This document shows, one piece after another, positions 13,101 through 26,510 of a stretch of 64,000 nt of DNA. The notes beneath the pieces were generated by a model. The model made no database searches, was not told the DNA's origin, and saw only the letters and a program-made list of their open reading frames with translations. Position numbers and translations under genes: made by a program. The DNA lies in NCBI GenBank assembly GCA_006176705.1, contig QRFJ01000007.1, positions 1,709,089 to 1,773,088 on the forward strand. The letters run 5' to 3'. Origin of the DNA: Cocos nucifera (Eukaryota > Streptophyta > Magnoliopsida > Arecales > Arecaceae). The first letter of the stretch is position 1, and every line of letters starts with the position of its first letter.

Positions 13101-16100
13101 AAATAAACAAAAGGATAGAAAAGATTTATGGCCTAAGAAAGGTTGGAAAATAACTAATTCCTGCAAAGACCATATAGTAGATTGTTTTTTTTTTTTTAAA
13201 GAAAATGAAGTCCAAGAGAAAAATAAGTATATCACCAAAACATGGCAAAAAAAAACTTAAAAGCCAGAAAACAAGACAGAACCATAAATGACAACAATAT
13301 TAAAAGATAGCAGATTAAGAGATCACTTGAAGTTCTACAGAGCTTGGAACTGAAAATATTCTAAACAAGTATTTTATTATACACACCTTAACAACGAATA
13401 AGCATTAAGATGATACTAAAATGATTTTCAAACTATCACATCAGTTATTAATCCAATCCAATAGCCTATTGTAGGAGCACTGAATGGCAGATGTTCTTTT
13501 ATGTCGAATACATGGAAAAATGGCAGCAAAATGAAAAGAAGAATCAAGTGCTTGCTTCCTTACAAAAATAATCAAAGAAATGAAGGAGGGATTATGATAT
13601 CCCAGAACCCAATTTTGAAGCAGCCATTGCAGTACTCCTTAAATCTTGTACCATATCTTTAAAGTGCAAGAGCAAACTGCCACAACTGTGGACTACATAC
13701 TCATACATAGGAGCACTGAACAAGGCTTTTATCTCAGCCAGGATCTCAGACTGTATTGGTATCAGCACTAATATAATCTATTCATAATACAATTCCTTAT
13801 CATAGTAGCCAATATAAACTGATAAATCCCAGGTCACGGGCAAATACAATATCAATAATCAGGGGACACATACACCACCATGGTCAGATGTAACCCATCC
13901 CTTAAACTATTAATCACAAAATCAATTTTTGTTAATCCTGGATTTACCATATTGGCCTAGATTTTGATAGCTCAGTTCAAAAACGTAGGCCAACATCTTG
14001 GAAAGCCTCAGATCTTTTCAAATTTCCATCCATCCATCTCAACCAAGATAAACCAATATCTCAGCTCACCACAACACATGTATGGAAAATAATAAAATTT
14101 TAAAGGAAAAGAAAAGGACCTGGATACGAGCTCCAGTCTTCGCTTGCATGTTTTTTATTGTTTCCCCACCTTTACCAATGACCAGACCAACCTGGAATAA
14201 GTCATTTATTAAAGCCCGTAAAAAAGTAAGGGAACAAAAAGCTACCCAAATCAGTGCATATCACAAATTAGGTCACCTTGTTGTTTGGAACTTTCATTAC
14301 AAATTGCTCTGCACCAACTTGTCCACCACCAAATTTTCGAGCAGCAACAATGCCAGAACCCCCAGTATCAGCCTGCACCAGAAGTCATGTCTCGGAAAAA
14401 TGAATAACCATGTGTCTAAAACCGGCCACACAATGCATGAACTATTAAACCAAGAAACTTGTATGTAATACCTCTGCAAGCACATCCTTAATCAACTGAT
14501 CAGCCTTGCTGATTTGCTCAGGAGTACCCATAAGCTCCACCGTTCTAGTTAGCGAACTAGGATCAGCATCTGCATCTCTAGTAACCTGAATTTTGGCACC
14601 TGACTGCAGCTGGAGATACCTAATCGTCTCTCCACCTTTACCAATGATGACACCAACCTGCAAAGGTAATAAGAAGCCATTAACCATGCATGTGCAGCAA
14701 CTGCAGAATATTAAGTACAAAACAGCCAAATTTCACATTACACACTGAGTGAAGCAAGATATTCAGCAGGAAATAATGAGTACCCTTCCATTAGGAATTT
14801 CAATCTTCTGGCTTGAACCTTGATAGCCATACATGGAATATGGGAGAGGGGGGGGCACACCAACTTGTGACACCATTTGCTGACCAAGGGGCTTCTGCAA
14901 ATGGTCTGATACATGAAGACAAAAAACATGGAACCACAGAGTCAGAAAACTTCAGCAGACCGAACACTTGAGCAAGTTGTGCTAAAGCATGTGACCGAAG
15001 CAAATCATTCTACTCATTAGCATCTTGACATATGATGCTTGCATGCAATAAATATCAACTCCTACTTCATATTCAAAGAAGAGAGTTCAAAATGTTCTAG
15101 ATTGGTAGTTGGAAAACCTAGCAAGTTCTTCCTAGCCAAATAAAAAGGTCCATAAACATATAGATTATGGAAATAAGAGGTCATTCGTCACTTTCTTCTA
15201 CTTATTAGGAACTTGGAATTTACAGCTTAGACACGAAACATATCTACCATTTCAATCAAAGACAATGGTAATTGGTACATCGGCTACTTTAAAATATGTT
15301 CTTCTGGTAATGGAACCAAAGCATCATCAGAAAAACTTAATTTTGATACCATCACCAAGCAAAGGCTCTTACACCATCAATACAACAAGCAAAGAGGCAA
15401 GCGCCTCTAAGCAAAAGAAAAATCAATTGCCGAAATATAACAGCATGACCCTACAACCAATCAAGAAATAAAAGTACATCCATCACTAGTAAACCGACCA
15501 GTAGATAGATTCCAGAATTAATAGATTAGAAACATTTCTAGTTGCAAACCCACTATATCAAGATGCCAAATAAGATATCAGTAAACATGTTTCCACCCTG
15601 TGCTGTCAACCAACTGAAATCAACGAAATTTCAACATAAATCTTAGAGCAAAGAACCCACGAGACAAAAAAATAAAACTGAAAAAGTCCATAGCCGAAGC
15701 CTGCAGCAGTCCAGAGTTTAAACACATGATGAAAGAAACACTATACAATACCTTACATAAACACAATAAATCGAAGGCATTCGCAAAAGATCAACCCTAA
15801 GATTACACAAAAACCTTGGACGAAACCAGAAAACCCATCAATCCGAAGGTAAGATCGCCAATAAAATAGAAAGAAGGAACTAACCAGAGCTAAACCCCTT
15901 ATCGGCCGAATCATCCGCGCTGCCACCGCCGTTTTCGACCTTGGGGCGCTTCGCCTCGGCATCGCTGAAAAGCCGCGCCGCGATCTCTTGCGCCCTTTGC
16001 TTGGCGAGCTGGATCCCGTCAGCAGGTGGAGGGACGCTGTTGTAGGACGGAGTAGGCGCGCCCCCGGCGGAGTGGCCATCCGGTGACGCGATCGGTGCCG

Positions 16101-16218
16101 AGAACCCCGTCGGCCGCCGTGCCAGCGGCTGGGCAACCGGCGACGGCGGAGATCCGGCCGCGTCGTCGAATTTTCGCTTGTTATCGGGGCGAGAAGGGAA
16201 CTGGAGCTCTTCCGCCAT
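7159..16218 (-). CDS. Two-KH-domain nucleic-acid-binding protein with Q/P/G/Y-rich tail (FUBP/KSRP-like)
   Basis: Seven exons join in frame to 722 residues: 15885-16218, 14784-14905, 14472-14657, 14277-14372, 14120-14191, 12861-12977 and 7159-8400; every border is GT..AG. Residues 1-111 are a disordered N-terminus with a basic RPDNKRKF segment. KH1 covers about 147-212 and KH2 about 240-305, each with an intact GKGG loop (158-161 and 252-255) for single-stranded RNA or DNA. Residues 310-722 lie in one exon and are low-complexity, with recurring QPGYG/SGYGQ motifs and Q runs, ending KASPQS as in plant homologues. The family is nuclear and linked to RNA processing or transcription; the target here is unknown. 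Intron 6 is 4.5 kb. The first ATG was chosen because it opens the conserved MAEE-like start and no upstream ATG occurs in the leader. Confidence 0.9.
8401..12860 (-). other. Large intron 6 of the KH-domain gene
   Basis: A 4.46-kb intron separating the end of KH2 from the Q/P/G/Y-rich final exon. Neither strand shows a further exon of the family or a recognisable mobile element. An A19-type run lies at about 12396-12413 and a palindromic ATGTACGTATGTACAT at about 12472-12487. Confidence 0.7.
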
Positions 16219-16293
16219 AGGAGCGTTCGGAGCTCGGAGATCAAGTGACGAAAGGAGAGAAAAGTGGGGAGGCGGTGGAGAGGAATGCTCTAA

Positions 16294-16302
16294 AAACCCT
16301 AG
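16294..16302. promoter_or_regulatory. Telo-box AAACCCTAG in the KH gene leader
   Basis: AAACCCTAG lies about 80 bases upstream of the KH gene start codon. Telo-boxes are known in plants near the starts of growth-associated and housekeeping genes. A role here is inferred from position only. Confidence 0.45.
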
Positions 16303-16325
16303 CCTCTGGTATTTGTTGTGGAATT

Positions 16326-16341
16326 TTATATATATATATAT
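16326..16341 (-). promoter_or_regulatory. TATA box of the KH-domain gene
   Basis: On the minus strand the run reads (TA)n ending TATAAAAT, about 110 bases upstream of the ATG. It would place transcription start near 16295-16305. The alternating TA run makes the exact box position uncertain. Confidence 0.5.
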
Positions 16342-16384
16342 GAATGACTCGAGAAAAGGACTCGGGTGGAAACCTTACTCAGGT

Positions 16385-16392
16385 TGGGCCCA
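16385..16392. promoter_or_regulatory. Palindromic TGGGCCCA (site II-like) upstream of the KH gene
   Basis: TGGGCCCA lies about 45 bases upstream of the TATA run. TGGGCC/Y site II elements bind TCP factors in many plant housekeeping promoters and often accompany telo-boxes, as seen here. The functional role is inferred. Confidence 0.4.
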
Positions 16393-16399
16393 CATAAGG

Positions 16400-17628
16400 G
16401 TGATATGTGGTTTGCTTATCGGTGCAGATTCTGGTGAACGTTTTTTGCGTTTTCCGTATCAGGCTTTTGCGGAGCGATTCCGGGGTCTCCCTTGTCTGTG
16501 GGCTGCTTCAAATGAACCGTACGATTGATGAGGGTGATGATGATTGGAGTGATCATAGCCGTCAGATGAGTGGGATTCTGCGTATGAGCGCTGGTTTTAT
16601 TCACGGAACTCCGTTACCAACGCCCGTTATCCTGAGCCGTCCGTGGAACTCGGTTTCGGACGCTCGTTAAGCTTAGCCATTGATCGGTTCTAATGTGGAC
16701 CAAGAAGGATCCAAGATAGATGACTTCCACTATATGTTGCCATCCACTGAAGGACCATTATTTAGGACACGGCCAAAGAAATTTATTGAGCTTGCATGAT
16801 ATAATTTGCTTTGTGACAATTCACGTGTTATATTACTTATCTTTGGAAATAGATTTAGTGTATGGCTAAAAAAATTTATTGAGCTTGCATGATATGAGGA
16901 TAGCAACTTTCTAGAATGCCATGTGTAATAACGTGCATGATTGAGAAGGTAGGAGAGAAATTATAAACACTTACATGCAAGAGAGAATGAATCGATGAAC
17001 TGTGTGAAAGCATAAAAATACAATATTTTTTATGGAGTTAGGATAATGGCATCTAGTATTATACCATATCTAGCATTAGAGTAGATAAATATCATCGGCA
17101 GATGTTGATATTGCTTTTAGTGGCATTTACATTCATTGGCCTCTTTGCTCACTCCCACTATTTCAAAACTAAAAAGGCTAGGTAAAAAGAATCTTTGTAT
17201 TTAAGAGAGAAATTGTTTCGCATTGTTGTTGTTTTTTATTTTGTATGCTATTCCTTACATTTATTCACTCTTTTCATATGAACAATAACATTTACTTACA
17301 GGAGTTTAAAGATTTTATAAATAACTTTTAAATTAGAAGGGTTTCATCTTGCATGACTACAAGTTGTTCAGAACAATTCATTCTCTCCTTAGGTTCCTTA
17401 AAACGATACGGTAAACAAAAGCAATACGACACGGGCGCATATGCCCTAGAATCAGAATTCCGGCAACATGATTAAAAAAAACCCTATAGCATCTTTTACA
17501 GTTTTACCTCGCAGCTTTGTTAAGAAGCTCAGTGGGACTCCACAGGATGGCCTTTGGAAGATATAACAAGCATGCGAAGAAAAGAATGTGTCACAGTTCG
17601 AGGTCCAAAAAGCAATACGGTACCCAAA

Positions 17629-17664
<36 letters not shown>

Positions 17665-18774
17665 GGAGGAGGAAAAGTAAATGCGTTGGATGCCAATATG
17701 ACTTACGTAAGGTTTCAGAAAGGCAGGCATAATTCGTTGGAGGAGCAGAACCAGTCTTTCCTTGAGGATGGGCCACCACGATCCACAAGGGGCTCATACA
17801 TGGATTTTACTTGCCATTGCTAGTTTCAAGGAAAGGTCATAAACCTTGCCATGAAATGCAACAACCAAGTTACTTAAATCAACGAAATCAAAATACTAGA
17901 TGACGAGGCCTAAACGTAACCGGAGATGACACAAGAAGGCCATCATCTAAACAGAGATGACGCAAGAACGGTTGGCTGCACCTTTTGAGATTAGATGCCA
18001 CAACAAAAATCTGAATTGCAGCCCCAACCAGGCACAATCGATGCTGTTATTTTCTATTTTCCCTGCATTGTTACATGCACTTCTCTTTTTACGCATTGAG
18101 GCAGCGAGATAACAGAAAGTAATTAACATCTCTTAAATTCTTAAACTACTTCCGAATACTCGATGTTGCATCAGTGCAGAGCGGCAGCCCAAGACCGTGT
18201 TATTAGCACAACTCTTTCCTTCAAAACTGGAATTTACCGTTTTCTGCAGAGGGCCATTATTTGCCATATCACCGAAACCTCGGACCAGACATTATGCATC
18301 TAACCTTCCTGCAACAGGGCAAACAATTACCAAAACTAATTTCAAGGGAAAAACAAAAGTTTTTTTTTTTTTTTTCTTTTCCTCGCATTAAAAATTAAAT
18401 GCTTCACAGATCCTTGCTGGGTTAACATCCACCCTCGGTTGTTCACTGCAGTACGAACCAAACTCTGGTTTCGGTTCCTTCGCCTCAAAGCATCGTCTAG
18501 CCCAAGAGCAATGCAGGCAGGATCAAGTAGCGGTTACAAAAAAGGTACTAAAAGCGTTGGTTTCAGAGTATATTATCATTACATAGATCCAGGATCTCGT
18601 TAAAAACAAACCGGGACTCCCTTATAAATAATAAGGCACACGCAAGCCAGGACTTAACAAGGCCTTCGGAGAATGAGCACAAGCTGCATAATTCAGCGTA
18701 TTATCATTTATTTTTAGCACGCAAGTCAAGATGGGGAACAAATCATTCAACTGAACCAAACAGCTCGGAGGGTT
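16400..18774. other. Spacer between the KH gene and the complex I gene
   Basis: No gene recognised. A roughly 30-base motif containing TTTATTGAGCTTGCATGATA occurs twice, at about 16779 and 16873. A T-run followed by an A-run (about 17629-17658) forms a simple palindrome. The right end (about 18400-18774) is probably the 3' UTR of the complex I gene. Confidence 0.5.
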
Positions 18775-21700
18775 TCACTTGGTCCACCAATGAAGGAGAT
18801 CCTTCCGCCTGTTGATTTTCTTCTGAAGCTGGAGAACACCATAGAGCAAGGCCTCAGCTGTGGGTGGGCATCCAGGGACATAGATGTCAACAGGAACAAT
18901 CCTGTCGCACCCACGAACAACGGAGTACGAGTAGTGATAGTACCCCCCGCCGTTAGCACAGCTGCCCATCGAAATGACCCAGCGAGGCTCAGGCATCTGG
19001 TCATAAACCCTGCAAGAAAAAATGCAGTTGCAACACCATTTAAATTACTGTATATACACATTAAAAGATAACTACTTCATCTGGTCCAAATGACCAGCCA
19101 TTTTTGAGTGCATAACATTGTTCATCTCTTTACAAAAGCAAACAAACCAGTTTCTATAAGATGTTCACAGCAAGGTGTTGATATTTTTGTGCATTGTTCT
19201 ACAAACAGGAACAAAATGATCTACTCAACCTACGCATCACATAGTTGTTAGGTAACTTGATCGGAGGCATCCCATTAAAGAGCAGATGTTCTTGGCTTGA
19301 ACCTTCTTATACTGCATGTTTTTTTCGCTTTTTCTTCCTCCTCCGTCAACCTCCTTTCACTGTTTATTTCAGACTGGACTCAACCCCTAAAAATCCTCTT
19401 ATCTATCCCTTTGGTCTAAAATGCATCTCAAACCTTGATAACCTTAGCACCCCTTTTTTTATCAGTTTTCCATCAGAAATGAAATCAGGTTTGATATGAT
19501 TCTGAACAGTAAATCTGCGGATAGTTATATGGAAAACTCTCTCACCTGCAAAACCTATTGTGTCTTAAACCTATCAACCTCAACCCTTGCCCTCCTGGGA
19601 AACCTCTTCTGTCTAGATCCATCAACCAGACTGACAAATCTGGTAGCCTAAACACCAGAGTTTCGTCATCATCTGTACAGGGAAAAGGCTCAACATGTAA
19701 TTTGTCATCCCACATTCAATCTCATAACAGATTTAACCTTCCATATGAAAAGACTTTTTGCAATCTGCTTTTCGATACTCAAAATTTAATTTTCCCTACA
19801 TGCTCTGTGTTTTGACAATAGATAGTACCTATGTGTAAATAATGGTAGATTTAGCATTTATACTGTTTTATATAAAATATCACTTGTTTGACCATATCAG
19901 AGCTTGTTTTCATCTGAAATAAGAGTACACCCAAACTGCACGGTCCATGTAAAAACTATCCCAACACAACATCATTAGGCTCCATTTTTGTTGTTCAGTT
20001 TCATTGGATAAATAACTATATTAAACTTGCAAATATCAAAGCCAAGCCATTGTGTTATAAAACAATGATGCTCTGCATTCATATAGAAGTATTAGCCCTA
20101 CATTTGGTAACTAACACAAGCACAAACTAACATCTCACGAATTGAATAATCCTGAATGCCCTTTGCTTGTTTGGATACAAAACCAACAAGCTTGGTAACC
20201 AAAGACAATCACGTTAAGCATATTATGACCTGCAAGGATAAGGCTCCAGTCACTTACATGACTCCAACATAAATCATTTACATGACTCCAACATAAATCA
20301 TGGGCATGCCAAAACTGGTCACCGAATGGCCCATAAAATATGACTTGGGAGCAACATTCAGAGCCCATGAAAAGAGGGCAACCACAATAATGGCTTAGTG
20401 AAATGGCTTGTCAGTTCCTTTCAGATGAAGCACCTGACAGGAATATAATCCAGGCATCATATTCCCTGGAAGGAGAAAGTCGGCCAAAAATACCAACCAG
20501 ACCACCATTTCAATATCACAAACTTTTCAGTGAACCACCCAACTAAGTTCTAACAGGGAAAAAGCATCAACTGGCGAAAGAGAGCAAAGCCAGTCTAGGT
20601 AGCCAATCAATATCTCATTTACTTCGTGAAAATGACAAATCCACAACCACTTTATGGCCAGTGCTGCCCGCGAGCGTTGAGCAAACCATTTAGTGCCAAT
20701 AGTTCAATACTAATGCTCAAAACCAGAACAACCATGACATGGCAATAGTCAATGACAAGCTCTACTTCTCCTTGCTTTCCACACCCATGCATCCCTCTTT
20801 ACCTTTCTTATACACCCCCCCCAAAAAAAAAAAAAAAAAAAAAAAAAACAGCAAAGCAACATCTATCCCATGGCTTCACTTTTTCCTCTTTTTTCCTTAC
20901 CCACATCATTCATCTATTTGCTTTCTTTATCTTAGATTCCTCCAATTAAGAGGCCTTTACTCATAGTAGATGCACCACAGGGCTGAAGGAAACAGTTATT
21001 ATTGAATTTGTTTGGATGTAGTCCACCTGTCTTCACCTTCTCCTTCATCAATGCTGCTTCTTCAACACAGCAACAGTTGGATATAAACATGCAGATTTTT
21101 CAATGACCATTCTTTCTTTGCAAGGCTTAGACGGTAGCATGAGTTCTTCCTGATTGACAAATTACTTTTACCAATGATATCCTTCCTTTCTTTTGCTCTG
21201 CATACCATTTGACCATCATCCAGTCTTTTCATTCACTTTCTTTCATCATTCTCTTCTTACTTTAAGATTTTTTTTCTATCACTTGTAGCCTTTATTGTTT
21301 TAAATTTCTTCCACAAATTCCAAATTTCCCTTGTTACAATAGTTCAGACCATATTTTTTGTTGGCATCACTATATTTCCCTTTTCTTCATGATGCTCAAG
21401 TTGACATACATCATGTATGAACCTCTCATTTTGTTGCATTTTTTAAGTTCCATCTTGGTTATATAAGTTTATGATATTAATTACAGTTAGCATGTTACCT
21501 CAGGTATACAGGGTATTTGGGGGTTGCTTTACTCATCGAGAAGCTCAGACTCAATTATTGAGTTCCATAATTGATTTCCTGACGGTAAATGAAGATATGA
21601 ATGAAACCTAGGTACAAGTTCAACTCAGCTTAGGACATCAAAGTTCAATTCCCCCCAAACAAGGGATGAGGAGGATTACATATACAAATTCCTCCTGGCT

Positions 21701-24634
21701 TTCTTTCGTGACCCTCAGCAGCATCCTCACCTTGGAGGTAAAAAATGTTTAGAGGAGCCTGAGGTTACTTCCAAATGACAATCTAACCATAACTAACCAA
21801 GAGACACATCACCCACTCAAACGTGAGTGCAAGGTTCTCTTGATCCACTAATAAAAGCAAAAGATGTAAGAGTTACAAGTCCCCACCAAGAAGAAAAGGG
21901 CTTCAACACATTGCTTGAAGTTGCTTCTAAATTTGTAATGAAATATGTTGATTGCCTAGATACAAAGCGAAAAAATTAATAGACCTCCTAATGTGACTCT
22001 TTTCCATGTCCAAACTACCATTAAGGAGAACTTTCAATTGAAACTATAACAAAGGAAAAAAGAGCCTAAAAATCAATTACCACCAGATATTAGCAAAGAC
22101 CATATCTTCTAGTACAAAGCAGAAAACCCCAATCAACATTATCATACACCTTCATGAATATTTTATCTATAAAAACAATCTCAAGTATTGATGTATGTTG
22201 ATCTTCAAGGTCACTTAAAACCATGAAAAATGCATTCTCTCTGATAAAAAGCAATTCAATTATTATACACCAACTTTCCAGAAACCATTCTGATCCATTA
22301 TTACACATTTTTCCTTAAAATAATGGAGGAGGCATTATGCAGCAACTAACTGATCTCTGATCAATAATATTTTCTTCACCCTCATCTAGAAATGGATGAA
22401 CTCAACCTAGGATGGAAAATGGGCTAAATATTATCCAACCATATCCATTTTTGTATCTAACTCAGATCGAATTCGGATAGGAATATTTGAATCTAATGGA
22501 TCGGGATCTGGATTCACGAACAGATACAAATCCAAATATGCATTTTGAAAATATCAATCCTTTTCACCATGAAAAAATGAAATATTTCAGTTTTCCTTTA
22601 TGATATTTTCAAAACTTGGTTGTTTAAAATATTTAAAGTATCAATAAACGTAACATATTCTCGCGTTCATATATACCTTTTTACAAGTTCTCTGTAAAAC
22701 CAATAATCCTTGATTTTTTTAATCATATATTTTTATTTTTAAAAAAATAATTTCTAATATATTTTTACAAATCCAATTGGACAAATGATCCAAATATTTT
22801 GCCATGTCAGTTTCCATATGAGTATAATATCTATAATTTAGACCCTTACCAAATTAGCTATGTGCTGTGTACAATTTTGATATTAGATTCCATATCCATG
22901 TTTTATGACTATGTCATTTATATTGGTTTTTATTATTGAAACACACTCAAATCCAATTTACACCCAAAATATATCCGGCTTATATCCATATTTGAATAGA
23001 GAAAAATGGATATAACTAATATCCAACTTGTAACTGTATCTATTTAGAACAAATTTACAAAAAACGAATAGGGTTAATATCCAATTAGTATTTGTGTCTA
23101 TTTAAAACAAACATGGATACTAGTCTTGCTATCTGTTTAATATCTGTATAGGTATTTCTACCCACTAAAAAAATACCAATATCTGATCTGTATTCAGCCC
23201 TAACTCAACACCTTATCAACACATTAACCACAGGGAGCAATATCGTCGAATATAAATGATCATTCTTATTAGGGTCCAAAAATGTTTGACATTATATCGG
23301 AGCAAAACAATAAGGACCCATAAGTTTCTCTCCTTTCATGTCAAACCATACATCTCTAATATCCTTTGAAATATGGAAATACGTTTTCAAGCTTAAGAGC
23401 CCCTTGCTGCCTCAATTCCTCAAACTTTAAACTCTCCCAATTGGATCTCTATGAATTACTCTGCTTCAAATTAATTTGCAGGTCGACCCCTCCATGCTTT
23501 TGTGTATTCACAGTCTTTACCACCGCAGATAGCAATAGTGAACTAACAGCTAAGACCAACTCCTAAACTCCTTCAACAGATATTTTACAGTTTCCATTAA
23601 ATCATCCAACAAGTCAAACCAATCTACCAAGCAACCCCTCAATGCCCTGATGAACCAAAAGAAGGGTGGTGTTCATCTAACTGTCTGCACTGTGCTATCA
23701 TACAACCCATTCTTAATGATAAAGGTAGTTTTACAACTTTTGAAGATCTATGCAGAACGTACCGTCTCTCTCGTGGAGCCGAAAGGTGGCTGATCCACCA
23801 TTGTTCATCAGAAGATGCCAAAGAATTTCAACTGAACCATAAATCTCTTTAAGTCCATTATATAACAAACGATACCAAGCTAAATAAAATGATAGCAAAG
23901 GAGATGGCTGAACAGTAATTTGATAGCCTGTATAATTCCAGCCTAATAATGCTCAAGCTAACTGGTTGAAACAGGTGGCGGAATCCACGAAACAAAAAGC
24001 GGCCTTCTACCACTAAGATCCTGGGGCCATCCATACCTCTCATGAGGACCCCTAAATTATTTGTCAAAATCAAAATTTCGATAACCATGATCGCAAAAAA
24101 ATCTATTCCTTGATAAATATCCAAAACAAGCAGACTATATCATAACGAATCCATGACGATAACAAAAATAAAGATAAAACAAAGATCTAAATTATTATTT
24201 TAGAAATAATTAAAAAAGTTAGGGCTTTACTTGCGAAGGGCAGGGGCCATCTTGTTGGTAAGGGTACCGGCAACGATCATACAATCGGACTGGCGAGGGC
24301 TGGGCCGGAAGATCACGCCGAACCGATCGAAATCGTAGCGAGCGGCGCCGGTATGCATCATCTCCACGGCGCAGCACGCGAGCCCGAAGGTCATCGGCCA
24401 GATCGACCCGCGCCGGGCCCAGTTCATCAGATCATCCACCTTCGATATGACGTACTCCGCCGCCTTCGACAGCCCTGTCGGCGACGACTTGGACAGCGGC
24501 AGCGGGCGGGCGTACGGGGCCGGGGATGGCGCCGAAGAGGCGGATGAAGAGTAGGGCATCGCCGCCGGGATCGCGGCCACCGTCCTCTGGGAAGAGAGGA
24601 GGGCAAGGCGGGCAGTTCGCGGGAGGAGAGCCAT
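18775..24634 (-). CDS. NDUFS7: NADH:ubiquinone oxidoreductase 20-kDa (PSST/NDUFS7) subunit, mitochondrial
   Basis: Two exons, 24231-24634 and 18775-19009, join through CGCAA|GTAAAG and TTGCAG|GGTT to 212 residues. This nuclear-encoded complex I subunit holds the last iron-sulfur cluster (N2), which passes electrons to ubiquinone at the matrix/membrane interface. Residues 1 to about 45 form a typical mitochondrial presequence (MALLPRTARLALLSSQR, rich in A, R and S). The mature part has the tandem cysteines C87-C88 in ACCAVEMM, C152 in GSCANGGG and C182 in PGCPP, the four N2 ligands expected for the family. Length is normal for plants. The single 5.2-kb intron carries a hAT-like element. The start is the only ATG giving a transit peptide, preceded at once by a CCCTAACCCTAG telomere-like motif. 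Confidence 0.96.
19010..24230 (-). other. Intron 1 of NDUFS7
   Basis: A 5.2-kb intron with no further exon. Besides the hAT-like element it holds a C-run followed by a long A-run (about 20813-20848) and a 25-base tandem duplication of TACATGACTCCAACATAAAT near 20255-20303. T-rich low-complexity stretches lie around 21180-21330. Confidence 0.75.
22408..23202. mobile_element. hAT-like non-autonomous element (795 bp) in the NDUFS7 intron
   Basis: The element begins TAGGATGGAAAATGGGC and ends, read from the other strand, TAGGGCTGAATACAGATC. It is flanked by ACTCAACC (22400-22407) and ACTCAACA (23203-23210), an 8-bp duplication with one mismatch. Short imperfect terminal repeats beginning TAGG..TG plus an 8-bp duplication are the signature of hAT elements. 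The interior is AT-rich with repeated ATATCC-type wording and encodes no transposase, so it is a MITE-like, non-autonomous copy. Confidence 0.65.
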
Positions 24635-24646
24635 CTAGGGTTAGGG
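24635..24646. promoter_or_regulatory. Telomere-like motif abutting the NDUFS7 start codon
   Basis: On the minus strand CCCTAACCCTAG directly precedes ATG, giving two overlapping telo-box cores in the leader. The position matches telo-boxes known in plant housekeeping genes. Function is inferred. Confidence 0.4.
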
Positions 24647-25559
24647 CTTGGTCGCGGAGGGAGGAGGGAGGGGCGCTCGGAATTAATAAAAGATGGGAGA
24701 AGAGAGAGTGAGGTTGGGAGAGGATTGAGGGTAGGACGGGAGAAGCGTGGTTGTTCGATGGAGAACGAGGCTGGAAATCTTCGAAGCGGGACTCGACTGT
24801 CTGACCACGTTTTTTGACCGTGTTAGTTCACCAGGGTGGCCGAGGCCGAGGAAAGTCGGAACCAATTTTTTTCTGAAATTAATGATGTCAAAAACGAGAC
24901 TTGACTTAACCACATCAGGGCGTCAAACCAGTTACATTCTTGTCAGTTGTCACCAGATTCTAAACAAGTCAAGTGTGGGTGGAATTTTCATCTGATCGGA
25001 ACCGTGAGGTAGAGATCTATCTAGATCAACGATTTAGATCCCATCAAACGGGCTGCTAATATGGTACAGTACCGTTTTAACCAAAAAAAAAAAAAAAAAA
25101 TCGGAATCGTCGTACCTATGGGACATTGATCAATGAACGAAGTATGAACCGACACATTTCACTTGTCTCAGCCGAAATTAATCAGGATGGTAGGTGCCCA
25201 GCTAAAGTTTAGCCAGTACCAAACACAACTCAACTAGGTCATTTGATTTTGAAAAGAGGAAAAGAATAGAGCAATGAGGGGCTAAATTTATTTTTCTTTG
25301 GCTTAATCGTAGAACTCGTTTGGTTTATTATTAAAAAATAGAGAAAAAAAATAATTTCTAAAAATTAAAAAAAGAATCTCTTATTTGATCGAAATTTTAA
25401 GAAAAAATAATAATAAAAAATTTATAAAAAAATATTTTTTATATTTCATGAAAAATAAAAATATATGAAGAAGATTGATTTTGGTATTTTTTTATGAAAT
25501 AAAAAATAGTGATATTTTTTTTTCTAAAATATTATTTTAAGATCTATGGTGAAAATTTT

Positions 25560-25930
25560 GTAAAATATCATTCATGATTAAGTTGAAATACTAAATAATG
25601 ATAATATAATATTATATTAATATAAATATAATATTAATATTAATATTATAATATTTATTATATTTTAATATTTATATTAATATAATATTTTTTATTAATA
25701 TTAATATAGTATTTATATTAGTATATTAATATTTATATTAATATAATATTATATTTATTAAGATATTAAAAATTTTATCATACTAAAATATTAATATTAT
25801 ATTAATATAATATAATATATATTAGTATTATATTAATATAATAAATTATTATAATCTAATATTATATTATAATATATTAATATTATTTTTATATTAATAT
25901 AAATATAATATTATTATGTATATAAAGTTT
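25560..25930. repeat. AT-only low-complexity block
   Basis: An almost pure A/T block built from AATATTAATATTATATTAAT-type words. It is probably an expanded and decayed simple repeat; no gene is present. The neighbouring 24700-25560 is also without a recognised gene. Confidence 0.75.
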
Positions 25931-26029
25931 ATGAGCAAAATATATGGTTTTATATCTATTAAGGGTATAGTAGATATTCTACATAGTAGGCTAGCCCTCG
26001 CCCTTGATAATGAAAATCTTCTTGATGAG

Positions 26030-26066
26030 AGTTTTTTTTTTTTTTGGGGGGGGGTGGGCGGGGGTG
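26030..26066. repeat. T-run followed by G-rich run
   Basis: A run of T followed by GGGGGGGGTGGGCGGGGGTG. The G-rich strand has four or more G-tracts and could form a quadruplex. No other function is visible. Confidence 0.5.
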
Positions 26067-26510
26067 CATAAATGAGAGGATTGATTTAATAGTCTTATCG
26101 TGCTTGGCTTTCCAACCTTTGGATTTACTTTAAGCAAAACTATTTAATGGATATTTGATAAGGGGATCTTCTCACACCCGAGTTATTCATAATATAACCT
26201 CAACTTTCTATTAACTTTTAAATTATTCAATGGCTCACCATGATTTGCAAGGTATGGATCTAGAAAGACGGAAGCAATATCTCTTTAAAGATATTTTATC
26301 AAAAAATATAATCAAATAAAATAAAATAAATGATCGTACATAAATTTTTTATCTTTATATGCTAATGATATATCAAGTTTTCTTAGGGTTTCTTTTTTTT
26401 TTTGGTACAAAAAATGGAGTAAGGGGGAGATCGAGCATAGCAACTCTCACAAAGGACTCCCACTCCGCTGGAAGGATTATTTGATACAGGGTGCCAACAT
26501 TTAATCCTTC

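Noticed and set aside
17554..17823. 89-codon frame with a poly-lysine run
   Set aside because: The run comes from a poly(A) tract and the rest has no similarity or splice signals.
18747..19061. Alternative 104-codon frame over NDUFS7 exon 2
   Set aside because: It is a different phase of the real exon; only the 18775-19009 frame gives the conserved complex I sequence.
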